Below the pieces are notes generated by a model that saw only the letters and a list, made by a program, of their open reading frames with translations, did not search any database and was not told where the DNA came from. A stretch of 53,397 nt of DNA. It comes from Acidimicrobiales bacterium. GTDB lineage: Bacteria; Actinomycetota; Acidimicrobiia; Acidimicrobiales; MedAcidi-G1. The stretch's first letter is position 1, and each line of letters begins with the position of its first letter. Both the position numbers and the translations under genes were made by a program. Below, piece by piece: positions 7,773 to 18,100 of this stretch. Location of the stretch: NCBI GenBank assembly GCA_030748555.1, contig JASMLT010000005.1:1-53397 (forward strand), read 5' to 3'.

Positions 7773-9620
7773 TCAAGCTCTTCGAGGATCAATTTCTATC
7801 CGAATTTTACCTTTTGGTCGTCCCACACTCAAAATGGCTTGAGATAAAGCATGACTATCTGCAGCACGAACAAGCCAGCAGTCATCACGTGGACCCATAA
7901 TGTCGATTCCGGGAATTGCACTTAGAGATTTAACCATTTCAGGAGCCGAAGCTCCTGAAATTTGAGCTAAAGCACTGTATGGCGGCAGTTGCAACAAACG
8001 TCGTCTCTCAGATTCCGCTTCGATTAGCTTCTCTGGATTTGCATGAAGAGCAGCTTGTAAAACTTCGTGCTCAGGTTGTCGGGTTTGGACAATTAGTCTT
8101 CCACCGTCATTCCTTTTTCCTATTAGCCGTGCAGATCTAATCAACAGAGAAGCCGCCTGTTCAGCAGCTCGAAACCTAGGCGCTAAAAGTTCCTGATCAA
8201 ACTCTAAGAACACTATATGAGATGCTCGCTCTACTCTATGAAGAGCTGCCTCAGTCCCGATATAAATATCTGAATCAGGTATTTTTCCTTTTGAATCTGA
8301 ACTTATTTCTACGACTTTTTTCTTTGATAGTGCTTCCAACTCTTCTCTGAGTCTTGCTATTCCTGCACGCAAATTTTTAAATCTCGTTGATCCACAGGAA
8401 TCGCACACCACGGGGCGATCATTGCAGCCAGCTGAACATTCAAGTACATGATCTTCTTTTTGGGTTAGAGGAATGAAATGTTTTTCACATCTTGCAAGAG
8501 AACCACATCGGTCACATGCCAATAACCGCGACCGGCCCTTTCTGTTCAAAATGCAAATAACAGGACCTGTTGCATCTCTTAAAACTGAAGTTAGCTTCTG
8601 ACTTAAAAGACCAGATCGTATTGGGTCATCAGCTCTTCTATCGATTATTTCAACAATTGGCCATCCATCTCGTTCTTCTTTACGTGAAGGTTTTATTTGA
8701 TGGCCCCATGAAATCGCTTCCAACGTAGGGATCGCAGAAACCAAGACACATGGTATGTCTTTCCTTTTTGCCCGTTCTATGACTACATCACGCGCGTTCC
8801 ATGTTGGAGAACGTTCTTCTTGGTAGGAAGCATCATGCTCATCGAAAACAACGATCGCACAAAGGTCGACAATTGGAGCGAATGCGGCTGACCGGCTTCC
8901 TACCACAGAACCTCCAACAGCGGCATTTTGCCATTGTTCGGGCACTACTGAAACATGCAATCCCTTTCTCTTTAATCCTGCAGCAAGTTTCTGCGCACCT
9001 GAAATTGAAGGGAAAAGGATCAAGGTATTGCCCTTGTTCACAAATTCAGATGCTATTGCAACAGCATCCTGTGAGGGCGGCAGTCTAAGAACAGTTTCTT
9101 TCTGTTTCACCACTTCTTGAAGCCAGACCGTCTCGTCAGAAGTGGTTATTGTTTTTTCTATGCCATCTTTACGCTTCTCCAACGAAGGAACATTCTTTGG
9201 TGGTGACGCTGTAGTTAAAAACCTATTAAGCCGGCCTGCCCAACGGTGTGCTGCCCAACGAGCCAGGTCTATTACTTCTGGAGAAGGCCCGACACTTCTA
9301 TATTTAGATAACGGAAGCAGATTAATTCCTTCTTCAGGTTGGATGTCAATCTCTAACACCCAACCATTCACCTGTCTCCCGCTGAAAGGCACCCTGACCA
9401 TAGTTCCGACTTTTATTTGATCGGCTTTCCCATCTTCAATCCATGATTGAGGAACAGAATAATCAAATGCTTTGTCGATAGCTGGAACATCAGGAAGAAC
9501 CCGCACTGCTCTCAAACCTGATATATCGTTATTAGAAACGGGGACTCCAGATTCGGCTTTCTCAGTAGATCCAAATGTTGACTCAAAAGTCAACTGACCT
9601 TTTTTGTTTCGGGCATTCAT
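7773..9620 (-). CDS. priA: Primosomal protein N' (PriA), helicase motifs degenerate
   Basis: PriA restarts stalled replication forks. The family frame is clear: an N-terminal DNA-binding region (AVRVLPDVPAIDKAFDYSVP onward), a zinc-binding insert (LACDRCGSLARCEKHF, then ECSAGC, then VCDSCGS) and a C-terminal LLQLPPYSALAQ motif. The helicase core is eroded: the Walker A position reads LRLPPSQDAVAIA with no GSGKT, DEEH has become DEHD, and the SAT-like motif is SAIPTLE. One of the eight usual zinc cysteines appears replaced (CEKH). At 615 residues it is shorter than the E. coli protein (about 730). Actinobacterial PriA proteins are known to lack recognisable helicase motifs, so it probably acts as a structural loader. 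Confidence 0.92.
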   Translation of the reverse strand: MNARNKKGQLTFESTFGSTEKAESGVPVSNNDISGLRAVRVLPDVPAIDKAFDYSVPQSWIEDGKADQIKVGTMVRVPFSGRQVNGWVLEIDIQPEEGINLLPLSKYRSVGPSPEVIDLARWAAHRWAGRLNRFLTTASPPKNVPSLEKRKDGIEKTITTSDETVWLQEVVKQKETVLRLPPSQDAVAIASEFVNKGNTLILFPSISGAQKLAAGLKRKGLHVSVVPEQWQNAAVGGSVVGSRSAAFAPIVDLCAIVVFDEHDASYQEERSPTWNARDVVIERAKRKDIPCVLVSAIPTLEAISWGHQIKPSRKEERDGWPIVEIIDRRADDPIRSGLLSQKLTSVLRDATGPVICILNRKGRSRLLACDRCGSLARCEKHFIPLTQKEDHVLECSAGCNDRPVVCDSCGSTRFKNLRAGIARLREELEALSKKKVVEISSDSKGKIPDSDIYIGTEAALHRVERASHIVFLEFDQELLAPRFRAAEQAASLLIRSARLIGKRNDGGRLIVQTRQPEHEVLQAALHANPEKLIEAESERRRLLQLPPYSALAQISGASAPEMVKSLSAIPGIDIMGPRDDCWLVRAADSHALSQAILSVGRPKGKIRIEIDPRRA

Positions 9621-9635
9621 AGAGGCCCGGGGGGA

Positions 9636-10832
9636 TCAGTTTAACCCTAAGTGGGAACGTACATCTTCGACACGATTGACCTGTTCCCAAGGAAACTCCT
9701 CACGACCAAAGTGACCGTATGCGGCGGTTGACTTATAGATTGGCCTCCTCAAATCAAGATCCCTAATTATTGCCGCTGGTCTTAAATCAAAGACCTCTTG
9801 AATAGCGCCTTCGATTTTAATCGGGTCAACTTTTTCCGTTCCGAAAGTTTCGACAAGGATTGACACTGGTCTTGCCATTCCAATTGCGTAAGCGACTTGA
9901 ACCTCACATCTTGATGCAGCTCCAGCAGCGACTAAGTTCTTTGCAACCCATCGCGTTGCATACGCTGCGGATCGATCCACCTTGCTTGGATCTTTACCTG
10001 AAAACGCTCCGCCTCCATGTCTGGCAATCCCTCCGTAGGTGTCGACAATTATCTTTCTTCCTGTCAATCCTGCATCTCCTACAGGCCCTCCAACAACAAA
10101 ACGTCCTGTTGGGTTAACCAAAACTGTGTAATCATCTTCTCTGAATTCTTCAGGGATAGTGGGTCTTATTACATGTTCAATCAGATCTGGTCGTATTATT
10201 GTGTCTCTGTCAATTCCGTCATTATGCTGAGTCGAGACTAAAACAGTATTTAAACGAACAGGCTTGTTGTCTTCATAGTCAAATGTGACCTGCGTTTTAC
10301 CATCCGGTCTCAAATACGGAATATTACCTGCCTTCCTTATCTCCGCATGTCTTTCTGCCATGCGATTAGCTATCTGAATCGGTAAAGGCATCAGAGCTTC
10401 CGTTTCGTCACAGGCGTAACCAAACATCATCCCCTGATCTCCAGCTCCTTGTCGGTCTAGTTCATCCTCATCACCTGATGCCCCAGAGCGAGTCTCTTCA
10501 GAACTGTTAATACCTCGACTTATGTCATCAGATTGAGAGTCAAGAGTTACCATCACTCCGCAGGTGCTGCCGTCAAAGCCGTAGTCTTCTCTGTCGTATC
10601 CTATTTCTCGAATAGTTTGGCGAACTATCCCTGGTATGTCGACATAACCCGAAGTTGTTATCTCTCCCGATACAACACAAATGCCAGTGGTCACCATTGT
10701 TTCACAAGCAACTCTGGAATTAGGATCTTCTACTAATAGTGCGTCTAGTATCGCATCAGAAATTTGGTCCGCCATTTTGTCTGGGTGACCTTCTGTCACT
10801 GACTCTGATGTGAAACTCCACTTTCGCGACAC
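9636..10832 (-). CDS. metK: S-adenosylmethionine synthetase
   Basis: MetK makes S-adenosylmethionine from methionine and ATP. The substrate loop [20 protein letters not shown] is at the N-terminus, the [12 protein letters not shown] hexapeptide region lies near residue 130, and the phosphate loop [19 protein letters not shown] is near residue 260. Length 398 is standard. The start is GTG (10830-10832) with GGAAAG upstream. It lies 16 bases after coaBC and 15 before priA. No SAM riboswitch fits in the 16-base leader. The product supplies RsmB and other methyltransferases. Confidence 0.97.
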   Translation of the reverse strand: MSRKWSFTSESVTEGHPDKMADQISDAILDALLVEDPNSRVACETMVTTGICVVSGEITTSGYVDIPGIVRQTIREIGYDREDYGFDGSTCGVMVTLDSQSDDISRGINSSEETRSGASGDEDELDRQGAGDQGMMFGYACDETEALMPLPIQIANRMAERHAEIRKAGNIPYLRPDGKTQVTFDYEDNKPVRLNTVLVSTQHNDGIDRDTIIRPDLIEHVIRPTIPEEFREDDYTVLVNPTGRFVVGGPVGDAGLTGRKIIVDTYGGIARHGGGAFSGKDPSKVDRSAAYATRWVAKNLVAAGAASRCEVQVAYAIGMARPVSILVETFGTEKVDPIKIEGAIQEVFDLRPAAIIRDLDLRRPIYKSTAAYGHFGREEFPWEQVNRVEDVRSHLGLN

Positions 10833-10848
10833 TATTATCTCTTTCCTT

Positions 10849-12090
10849 TTATTGAATCTTAGGATCAGTTCCCTGTACAGACCACGATTCAGAGACTATA
10901 TCTATTACGTTTCTTGCTATTTCTCTTTTGTCGCATAATGAAATTTCTGTCGATGCTCCGTTTCGGTCAATCACAGAAACCGAATTTGTATCATGCCCGA
11001 ATCCAACTCCTGGAGCGGAAACATCATTCGCAACAATGAGATCAAGATTTTTACTTTCTAGTTTCTTCGAAGCATTCTCAAATAAATTCTTTGTTTCAGC
11101 TGCGAAACCGATAATAAGTTGGTTGCTTTTTCTTGTCTCATCTAAAGCTTTCAAAATGTCCACTGTTGGCTCAAGTGATATTTCAGGAACACCTTCTTCT
11201 TTTTTTATTTTATGGCTAGCAACTTTTTGAGGCCTAAAATCTGCTACTGCTGCAGCCATAAATATCCAGTCTGCTCTTGAAGCATTTTCCATTACCGAGT
11301 CATGCATTTCTTGGGCTGTTTCAATTCCTATTACTTCGATCCCTAATTCATCTGGTGCTGTTTCAGCTTCTGTCGTTACACAAACTACCTTCGCTCCTCT
11401 TGATGCTGCTTCACTTGCCAGCGCATGACCTTGTTTACCTGATGATCGATTTCCAATATAACGAACCGGCCCTATAGGCTCTCGCGTGCCACCCGCTGTG
11501 ACTAAAACAGTTAATCCTGCAAGATCCCCAGGCGGGTGTCCGCCATCTTTGCCTAAAAGTTTGAAAACTGACTCCACTACGTCTTCTGGTTCCGCTAGCC
11601 GTCCGAAGCCACTATCCCCTCCAGCTAGTCTCCCTTCAACAGGTCCTACTATTTGGACACCGCGTTCTCGAAGCACGGCAATGTTTTCAATTACCGAGGC
11701 TTGTTCCCACATCTCTGTATGCATTGCTGGACAAATCATCACATCAGCACGTGTCGCCAGAAGAGTAGCTGTTAGCAAATCTCCTGATCGGCCATTTCGA
11801 TAATCTGATATGAGTCGGGCTGTGGCAGGGCATACAATAATCAAGTCAGCCCCTTGGCCCAGTCTCGTATGTGGGATCGCATGTTCTTCATCCCACAGGG
11901 AAACCTGCGTTTTTTCAGACCCTAAAGCATCAAAGGTCGACTTTCCAACGAAACGAAGTGCACCTTTTGTCATTACTGGCGAGACATAAGCTCCCGCGTC
12001 GGTAAGTCGTCTGCATACCTCTATAGCCTTATAAGCGGCTATTCCACCGGTAATTCCTAGAACGATCCTACGACCGTCGAGCTGGCCCAT
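10849..12090 (-). CDS. coaBC: Bifunctional CoaBC (phosphopantothenoylcysteine synthase/decarboxylase)
   Basis: This coenzyme A enzyme joins cysteine to 4'-phosphopantothenate (CoaB) and then decarboxylates the product (CoaC). The FMN-dependent CoaC domain is N-terminal, with [18 protein letters not shown] at about 13-30 and PAMHTEMW near residue 120. The CoaB domain follows from about residue 190, with [39 protein letters not shown] and KIKKE. PAMH rather than PAMN in the substrate motif matches the mycobacterial enzyme as I recall it. It sits 17 bases after rpoZ. Confidence 0.96.
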   Translation of the reverse strand: MGQLDGRRIVLGITGGIAAYKAIEVCRRLTDAGAYVSPVMTKGALRFVGKSTFDALGSEKTQVSLWDEEHAIPHTRLGQGADLIIVCPATARLISDYRNGRSGDLLTATLLATRADVMICPAMHTEMWEQASVIENIAVLRERGVQIVGPVEGRLAGGDSGFGRLAEPEDVVESVFKLLGKDGGHPPGDLAGLTVLVTAGGTREPIGPVRYIGNRSSGKQGHALASEAASRGAKVVCVTTEAETAPDELGIEVIGIETAQEMHDSVMENASRADWIFMAAAVADFRPQKVASHKIKKEEGVPEISLEPTVDILKALDETRKSNQLIIGFAAETKNLFENASKKLESKNLDLIVANDVSAPGVGFGHDTNSVSVIDRNGASTEISLCDKREIARNVIDIVSESWSVQGTDPKIQ

Positions 12091-12107
12091 TTGGGATATA
12101 AACGAGG

Positions 12108-12449
12108 CTAAGCGCTCTCGTCGTCTTCAGGAGAAATTTCACCTGATTCTTCGTCTATCAAAACTTCTGCTTCGGCTTCAACGACTTCTTCAACTTCAGG
12201 TTCATCGGGAAGCTCTATAGGGACGATTTTCTCAACTGATACCTCTTCAAAAGCTATTGTTAGAGGTTTTCTCGAAGTTGAAGTTATCTGGGGTGGAACT
12301 GAAGCCCCCAAACCTTCACCTAATTGACCGAAGTAGGAAGTTATTTGTCGAGCCCTTCTGGCCCCCAAAACAACAAGACCAAATTTTGATTCAGTCGTGT
12401 CTAAAAGACCTTCAATTTCTGGGTTCATCAATGTGTCATATCGTCGCAT
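12108..12449 (-). CDS. rpoZ: RNA polymerase omega subunit
   Basis: Omega helps fold and assemble the RNA polymerase beta' subunit. The omega core is visible: MNPEIEGLLDTTESKFGLVVLGARRARQI, with the GARRARQI helix that contacts beta'. The protein is 113 residues, and from about residue 75 it becomes a long acidic tail. The ATG at 12447-12449 has an AGAGGAG ribosome site. It follows gmk after a 91-base gap holding a structured element and precedes coaBC; gmk-rpoZ-coaBC-metK-priA is a common actinobacterial order. Confidence 0.93.
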   Translation of the reverse strand: MRRYDTLMNPEIEGLLDTTESKFGLVVLGARRARQITSYFGQLGEGLGASVPPQITSTSRKPLTIAFEEVSVEKIVPIELPDEPEVEEVVEAEAEVLIDEESGEISPEDDESA

Positions 12450-12470
12450 AGCGACTCCTCTTGAAGAAAT

Positions 12471-12525
12471 GTCACTCTTGCAGGTCGTTCCTGCGGCATC
12501 TCCAAGGTATCAGAATGAGAGTGAC
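12471..12525 (-). promoter_or_regulatory. Structured element in the gmk-rpoZ gap
   Basis: A perfect 8-bp inverted repeat GTCACTCT (12525-12518) with AGAGTGAC (12478-12471) encloses a second perfect 5-bp hairpin GCAGG-AACGA-CCTGC (12494-12480). The two stems are separated by one base on the rpoZ side. No U-run follows, so it is not a simple terminator. It ends about 20 bases before the rpoZ start, next to the ribosome site, and may be a leader structure or a processing site. Confidence 0.45.
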
Positions 12526-12540
12526 TTCCCTACGGTTCAC

Positions 12541-13098
12541 CTAAAGTCGGGCTCTGCAAATAATTTCATATATTTCTTTTGTCGCTTTTCCGAGATCATC
12601 GTTCAAAATAATCTGATAATTAAGCTCTTTTGCTTCTTTTCTTTCTCTTTCTGCTTCAAGTAAACGCTTGTCTATTTCACTTGGCTCATCTCCTCTTTCA
12701 GATAATCTTCGTCGTAGTTCCGGATCTTCAACGTCAACGAAAATTAATAGTGCTTCCGGAAGTTTCTCAATTATTTGACGTCCTCCTGAAACATCTATTT
12801 CCAAGATGAGATCCCTTTTGTCAGCAGAGTCAGGCATCGGAGTGCCATACATGGAACCTAAAAATTCATTCCATTCGATAAAGCCTCCGTTGTCCTTGTG
12901 TTTATTGAATGCAGCAGCATCGACAAAAAAATATGAATCGTCCTTATCATCTACCCGGGGTTCCCTTGTCGTCCATGATCTGCTTACAGTAACTTTCGGA
13001 TCCTGTTCGCACAGCTCACGTACGATCGTTCCCTTACCTGCACCACCGGGACCTGATATGACAATTATCAAAGGTGTCTTCGCTCCTTCAGATGTCAC
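12541..13098 (-). CDS. gmk: Guanylate kinase
   Basis: Gmk phosphorylates GMP to GDP. The P-loop GPGGAGKGT is at 16-24; the GMP-binding lid follows with SRSWTTREPRVDD and the YFFVDAAAFN segment, and FVDVEDPELRRRLSERGDE lies in the second half. Length 185 is usual. The start is GTG (13096-13098), overlapping the mIHF stop as GTGA, so translation is probably coupled. The gene follows mIHF as in mycobacteria and streptomycetes. Confidence 0.95.
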   Translation of the reverse strand: MTSEGAKTPLIIVISGPGGAGKGTIVRELCEQDPKVTVSRSWTTREPRVDDKDDSYFFVDAAAFNKHKDNGGFIEWNEFLGSMYGTPMPDSADKRDLILEIDVSGGRQIIEKLPEALLIFVDVEDPELRRRLSERGDEPSEIDKRLLEAERERKEAKELNYQIILNDDLGKATKEIYEIICRARL

Positions 13099-13418
13099 GA
13101 TTGCTCAGAGAAACGTGATACTAACGAAGCTCGTTGTTGAGCACCCAAACCACGCAATCGACGACTTTCACTTATACCTATCTCCTCCATGGTTCTGCGC
13201 GCTTTTACTTTGCCGAGTCGAGGCAAGGATTCCAAAACTGCAAGTACTTTCATTCGACCGAGACTTTCATCAGTGTCCGAACGTTTTAACAGATCCTCTA
13301 ACGACAGAGATCCCATTTTAAGAAGTTCCTTAATTTCAGCACGTAGTCTTCTAGCTTCCGCTGCCTTTATTAGGGCTTGACGCCTCTGTTCATCTGTGAG
13401 TGGCGGAGGTCGGTTCAT
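13095..13418 (-). CDS. mihF: Actinobacterial integration host factor (mIHF)
   Basis: mIHF is a nucleoid protein specific to actinobacteria, unrelated in fold to proteobacterial IHF. The sequence MNRPPPLTDEQRRQALIKAA followed by ARRLRAEIKELLKMGSLSL, KVLAVLESLPRLGKVKARR and SRRLRGLGAQQRASL matches the family over its whole length (107 residues). A longer frame starting at a TTG upstream (13469) adds 17 unrelated residues, so I use the ATG at 13416-13418. That ATG has no ribosome site but has TACTAT nine bases upstream. It lies between pyrF and gmk, its usual place, and is strong evidence for the phylum. Confidence 0.93.
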   Translation of the reverse strand: MNRPPPLTDEQRRQALIKAAEARRLRAEIKELLKMGSLSLEDLLKRSDTDESLGRMKVLAVLESLPRLGKVKARRTMEEIGISESRRLRGLGAQQRASLVSRFSEQS

Positions 13419-13427
13419 GCGAAAACC

Positions 13428-13433
13428 ATAGTA
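13428..13433 (-). promoter_or_regulatory. Predicted -10 box of mIHF
   Basis: TACTAT on the minus strand, nine bases before the chosen ATG of mIHF, in the 57-base gap after pyrF. The start codon lacks a Shine-Dalgarno. Confidence 0.35.
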
Positions 13434-13475
13434 GGCAATCTTTGTAAAATTTGCATTTTGCAGAAGCAATATTTT

Positions 13476-14240
13476 TTAGCCTAAAAGCTCACTGACTAAT
13501 TCTTCAGAAGCTTCTATAGGATTTTCCGCTTCCGTTACCATTCTTCCTATCACTAACATGTCAGCTCCACCGCTAATTGCTTCCATAGGTGTTGCCACTC
13601 TCGCTTGATCATGGCTGTCGCCACCAGCCAACCTCAAACCCGGAACAACTCTCATAAGTTTTTCAGAAAAACTTGAAGTGGCTTTAAGATCAGGCGCTGC
13701 ACAAATGATTCCTTCACAACCTGCTTTTAGCGCAGTTTCACAGCGTGAAACAATTGTGTCCTCATTTTTTATTGTGTCGCTCGTTAGCACCGTCACTCCT
13801 AGAACACCTGGGGTTGGCAGACCCACGCTCTCTGCTCCTTCTCTCAGTCCATCCACGGCAGCTTTGAGCATTTCTTCTCCTCCAGCTGCGTGAGCAGTAA
13901 CCCATCTTGCTCCTACCGAACCAACGACACGAGCAGCCTTGTGAACTGTTGTTGGGATGTCATGTAGTTTCAAATCACAGAAAACGTCAAAACCTGCCTC
14001 GGTGAACACTCCTACCGAATCAGGGCCAGCTGCCGTATAGAGTTCCAATCCGACCTTTACTGTGCCGAAAAAATCAAATAACGAACCGGCAAGACGGCGG
14101 GCATCAATCAAATCATCGACGTCTAACGCCAAAGCAAGACGGCTTTTAACCTCTAGTGGAACATTGTCTTCTGACTCTTCACTAATTTCGAATTCTTCAT
14201 CTTCGAATAATTCATCTAATGACTCGTATTTCTCAGTCAT
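13476..14240 (-). CDS. pyrF: Orotidine 5'-phosphate decarboxylase
   Basis: PyrF decarboxylates OMP to UMP, the last step of de novo pyrimidine synthesis. The catalytic DLKLHDIPTTV (Lys and Asp of the active tetrad) and the TAHAAGG and VVPGLRLAGGDSHDQ segments mark the short bacterial class. The start is the ATG at 14238-14240, preceded by GGAGG; a TTG four codons earlier lies upstream of that ribosome site and is rejected. The first 30 or so residues are an acidic extension before the barrel. It overlaps pyrD by eight bases (ATGACTGA). Confidence 0.95.
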   Translation of the reverse strand: MTEKYESLDELFEDEEFEISEESEDNVPLEVKSRLALALDVDDLIDARRLAGSLFDFFGTVKVGLELYTAAGPDSVGVFTEAGFDVFCDLKLHDIPTTVHKAARVVGSVGARWVTAHAAGGEEMLKAAVDGLREGAESVGLPTPGVLGVTVLTSDTIKNEDTIVSRCETALKAGCEGIICAAPDLKATSSFSEKLMRVVPGLRLAGGDSHDQARVATPMEAISGGADMLVIGRMVTEAENPIEASEELVSELLG

Positions 14241-15165
14241 GTGCGCCTCCAATCAGATCGCTGATTCTGTTAACTGCATGACTTTCACACCATCTTGAAA
14301 GCCCTGCTATGACTTTTTTACAAATTCTTGGATCTTTAAAGGTTGCTGTACCTATCTGCAGCCCCGTTGCTCCTGCGAGAATAAACTCCAATGCATCTTC
14401 AGCACTGTTAATGCCACCGACACCGATAATTGGCAATCCTGGATGAGCTTCATGAGTATCAAAAACTGCTCGAACAGCAATTGGTCTTATTGCTGGCCCA
14501 GACAGACCTCCACGCTTTGCTCCTAAAACTGGTTTTCTTGATTCGACATCGATTGCCATCCCTAGAACAGTATTCGCTATTACAACAGCCTCGGCTCCTG
14601 CCTTATGGGCTGCTTCTGCGATATCCGGTAGTTCTGGTGTGTTAGGACTGAGTTTTGCCCAAAGCGGTTTTTTGACAACATTCGCTGCTTCTACTACTTC
14701 CGTAATGGCTTGAATCGAATGTGAAAATAGTTTTCTTCGGTCTTCTAAGTTAGGGCATGAAGCATTAATTTCTATTGCAACCACTTCAGGGGGTGCGTCG
14801 CGTAAAAGAAGGGCAGCTTCGGTGAACTCTTTCACTGTTGAACCCCAGATGCTCGCGACTATGCGGGCATTAGAGTCCTTTAATGAAGGTAACTTTTCAT
14901 CTATCCAAGCCTTTACCCCGGGGCCCTGAAGCCCGACACTGTTTAACATCCCTGATGGAGTTGGATGGAGTCTAGGTGGCAAATTCCCCTCCCATTTCTC
15001 AGCATGAAGTGATTTAACTACTACCGCACCTATTTCTTGCAAGTCCATGTATTCAGATAGTTCATTGCCATAACCTGCTGTTCCTGAAGCTGTCATAACG
15101 GGATTTGGAAGAGTTACTGATCCTAGAGTCGTTGTAAGGTCGACATTTGTTTTAGCCATTCTCAT
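14233..15165 (-). CDS. pyrD: Dihydroorotate dehydrogenase, class 1B-type catalytic subunit
   Basis: PyrD oxidises dihydroorotate to orotate using FMN. The N-terminal NPVMTASGTAGYG, the active-site loop INASCPNLEDRRKLF with a catalytic cysteine, and the C-terminal IIGVGGINSAEDALEFILAGA identify the soluble class 1 enzymes; the NxSCPN cysteine and 310-residue length fit class 1B. There is no membrane-binding N-terminus as in class 2. Class 1B normally works with the iron-sulfur/FAD subunit PyrK, which is absent here. It starts three bases after carB and overlaps pyrF. Confidence 0.93.
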   Translation of the reverse strand: MRMAKTNVDLTTTLGSVTLPNPVMTASGTAGYGNELSEYMDLQEIGAVVVKSLHAEKWEGNLPPRLHPTPSGMLNSVGLQGPGVKAWIDEKLPSLKDSNARIVASIWGSTVKEFTEAALLLRDAPPEVVAIEINASCPNLEDRRKLFSHSIQAITEVVEAANVVKKPLWAKLSPNTPELPDIAEAAHKAGAEAVVIANTVLGMAIDVESRKPVLGAKRGGLSGPAIRPIAVRAVFDTHEAHPGLPIIGVGGINSAEDALEFILAGATGLQIGTATFKDPRICKKVIAGLSRWCESHAVNRISDLIGGAHD

Positions 15166-15168
15166 AAC

Positions 15169-18100
15169 TCAGCCGCTCTCCGACACTTCTGATTTAGAAA
15201 CTCCAAGATGATATTCCTGAAGAGATCGAACAGAAAGGGGATATTCGTTCCAATCCATCAAGCCTTTCACCGCGGCAAGGGCAGCAGCTGCAGTCGTCAG
15301 TAGAGGTATGCCCTCTGCGGCGGCAGCCCCTCTTATATGATCACCATCTGCTCTCGGACCTCGTCCTCGCGGGCTGTTGACTACCAGTTGAATTTTCCCA
15401 GATCTGATCAAGCGGACAGCATCAGTTCCTTCTTCTCCGATCTTTGCTACTCGGTCAGTGACACTTACTCCATTTTCTTCTAGATAATCTGCTGTTCCAC
15501 CTGTGGCAACTATTTCCAAACCAAGTCTCAAAAAGCCTTTTGCCGCCTCCAAGCCTGAACTTTTATCGCGATCAGCAAGAGACATAAAAACTGTTCCTTC
15601 AGTCGGAAGTGCGCCTCCCGCTGCTATTTGTGACTTTGCGAACGCTAATCCAGGGGTAAGGTCAATTCCCATTACTTCACCTGTCGAACGCATCTCAGGC
15701 CCCAAGACTGGATCTGCTTCAGGGAAACGATTAAATGGCAGTACGGCTTCTTTGACCGAAACATGGTCCCCTTTGACCGCTTCTTGGAGGAGTCCTTCTT
15801 CACGTAATTTTTTAAGTGTGGTTCCCATCATCACGCGACTAGCGATTTTCGCAAGAGGGATCCCTGTGGCCTTCGCTACAAAAGGAACAGTTCTCGAAGC
15901 TCTTGGATTTGCTTCGATCACATAGACTTCATCATCTTTTACCGCATACTGAACGTTTATTAAACCTTTCACATCAAGAGCTTCTGCAATTCTTCTGGTA
16001 TGGCTTTCTATAAGTTCCACGACTTCTTCTTTAAGATTCGGAGGAGGTATGACACAGGCGCTATCGCCACTGTGTATCCCCGCTTCCTCGACATGTTCCA
16101 TAACAGCACCGATAAGAACATCTCCTTCATGATCCCTAACAGCATCCACATCAACCTCGGTTGCATCTTCAAGAAATCGATCTATGAGAACTGGTCTTTC
16201 AGCTGACAGACCTCCTTCTATTCCCAAACTTCCAAACCGCGTCATCTCTTCCATAGTTTTTTCAAGTTGGTGATCGTCGTATACGATCTCCATCGCTCTT
16301 CCTCCTAAGACATAAGAAGGTCTGACTAAAACTGGATAGTCAACTTTGTTGGCTACTTGAAGAGCTTCATCGAAATTCTTTGCTGTCCCCCCTGGTGGTT
16401 GAAGAATTTTTAGATCTACACAAAGCTGGTTCCAGTTTTCTCGATCCTCCGCTCGGTCAATTGATTCAGGGCTTGTGCCTGCAACCAATTCTGGTGGCAG
16501 GACTCCCGCTAATTTGAGTGGCGTCTGACCACCTAACGAAACAATTATCGCTTCAGGCTCTTCCACATCGATTATGTTTTTCACGTCTTCATAAGTCAGC
16601 GGTTCAAAATAAAGTCGATCACTGGTGTCATAATCTGTCGAAACTGTCTCTGGGTTGCAATTCACCATCACCGTCTCATAGCCAGCATCGCTTAAAGCAA
16701 AACTCGCGTGAACACAGCAATAATCGAATTCGATCCCTTGACCTATTCGATTCGGACCAGCTCCCAGAATGATAACTTTAGGCTTTTCTGAGGGCAGGAC
16801 TTCATTTTCATCTTCCCATGTCGAGTAGTGATACGGAGTTTCGGAAGAGAACTCTGCTGCACATGTGTCCACCGTTTTATAAGTTGGCCACACGTTAGAT
16901 TTCTCTCGCGATTCCCTAACTTTCTCTGGTGTGCATTCCCATATATAAGAAAGTTGTGTGTCTGAGAATCCTAGCTGTTTCGCTCTTTTCCATTCAGTTG
17001 GAACCAGTTCCTCTGGTGACAGTTTTTCAAGAGCCATTCTTTCTTCTGTAATTAGTGAAATCTGATCTATAAACCATGGATCTATCGAGGTTTCTTCACA
17101 AAGTCTCTCGATCGAATAGCCTCTTCGAAGTAGCGTTTCAAGCTGGGAAAGACGTTCAGGTGTCGGAATGCCAACTTTATCGATCAGAATTTCATCTTCC
17201 ATTTCTGAAAATTTTTGTTCGCCCGGATCAGCATTAAGTCCTTGTCTCCCATTTTCAAGTGACCTCATGCCTTTTTGTAAGGATTCAGGAAAAGTCCTAC
17301 CGATGGACATTACTTCTCCTACAGATTGCATTGACGTTCCCAGAATTCCTGATGAACCAGGGAATTTCTCAAAAGTCCATCGAGGAATCTTCGTAACCAC
17401 ATAGTCGATGCTTGGTTCGAACGATGCGGGAGTTTCCTTGGTGATGTCGTTAGTGATTTCATCTAACGTGTACCCAATAGCTAGCTGAGTGGCAATTTTT
17501 GCAATTGGGAAACCTGTTGCCTTTGAAGCCAGAGCTGAAGATCTACTTACCCTCGGATTCATTTCTATAACAACTTGTTCTCCTGTTTTTGGATTTACGG
17601 CGAACTGAACGTTTGAACCGCCTGTTTCGACTCCGACACGCCGTAAGCATGCGAATGATGCGTCTCTCATTATCTGATATTCAACGTCTGTAAGCGTTTG
17701 TGCCGGAGCGACTGTTATGGAATCACCGGTGTGGACACCCATCGGATCCAAATTCTCAATTGAACATATGACAACACAGTTATCTGCCCTGTCGCGCATT
17801 ACTTCGAGTTCGAATTCCTTCCAACCTGCTATTGATTTCTCGATCAAGATTTCATTTATAGGGCTTGCTTCAATGCCTCGTTGCGCGATTTGTTCAAACT
17901 CTTCGTTTGTTGAAGCTATACCTGTGCCCTTGCCGCCCAGGATATACGCGGGTCTGACTATCAAAGGCAGTCCAACTTTGTTGGCAATTTCACGTGCTTC
18001 TTCTACATTGCGAGCAACTCCTGAGGCTGGGACTCCGAGTCCAATTTCTGTCATTGCTATTTTGAATTTTTCTCTATCTTCTGCAGTAGCAATTGCATCA

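Noticed and set aside
10833-10848. SAM riboswitch before metK
   Set aside because: Only 16 bases separate coaBC and metK, too few for any riboswitch.
13419-13469. Longer N-terminus for mIHF starting at TTG
   Set aside because: The extra 17 residues match nothing in the family, and the ATG at 13416-13418 gives the expected start.
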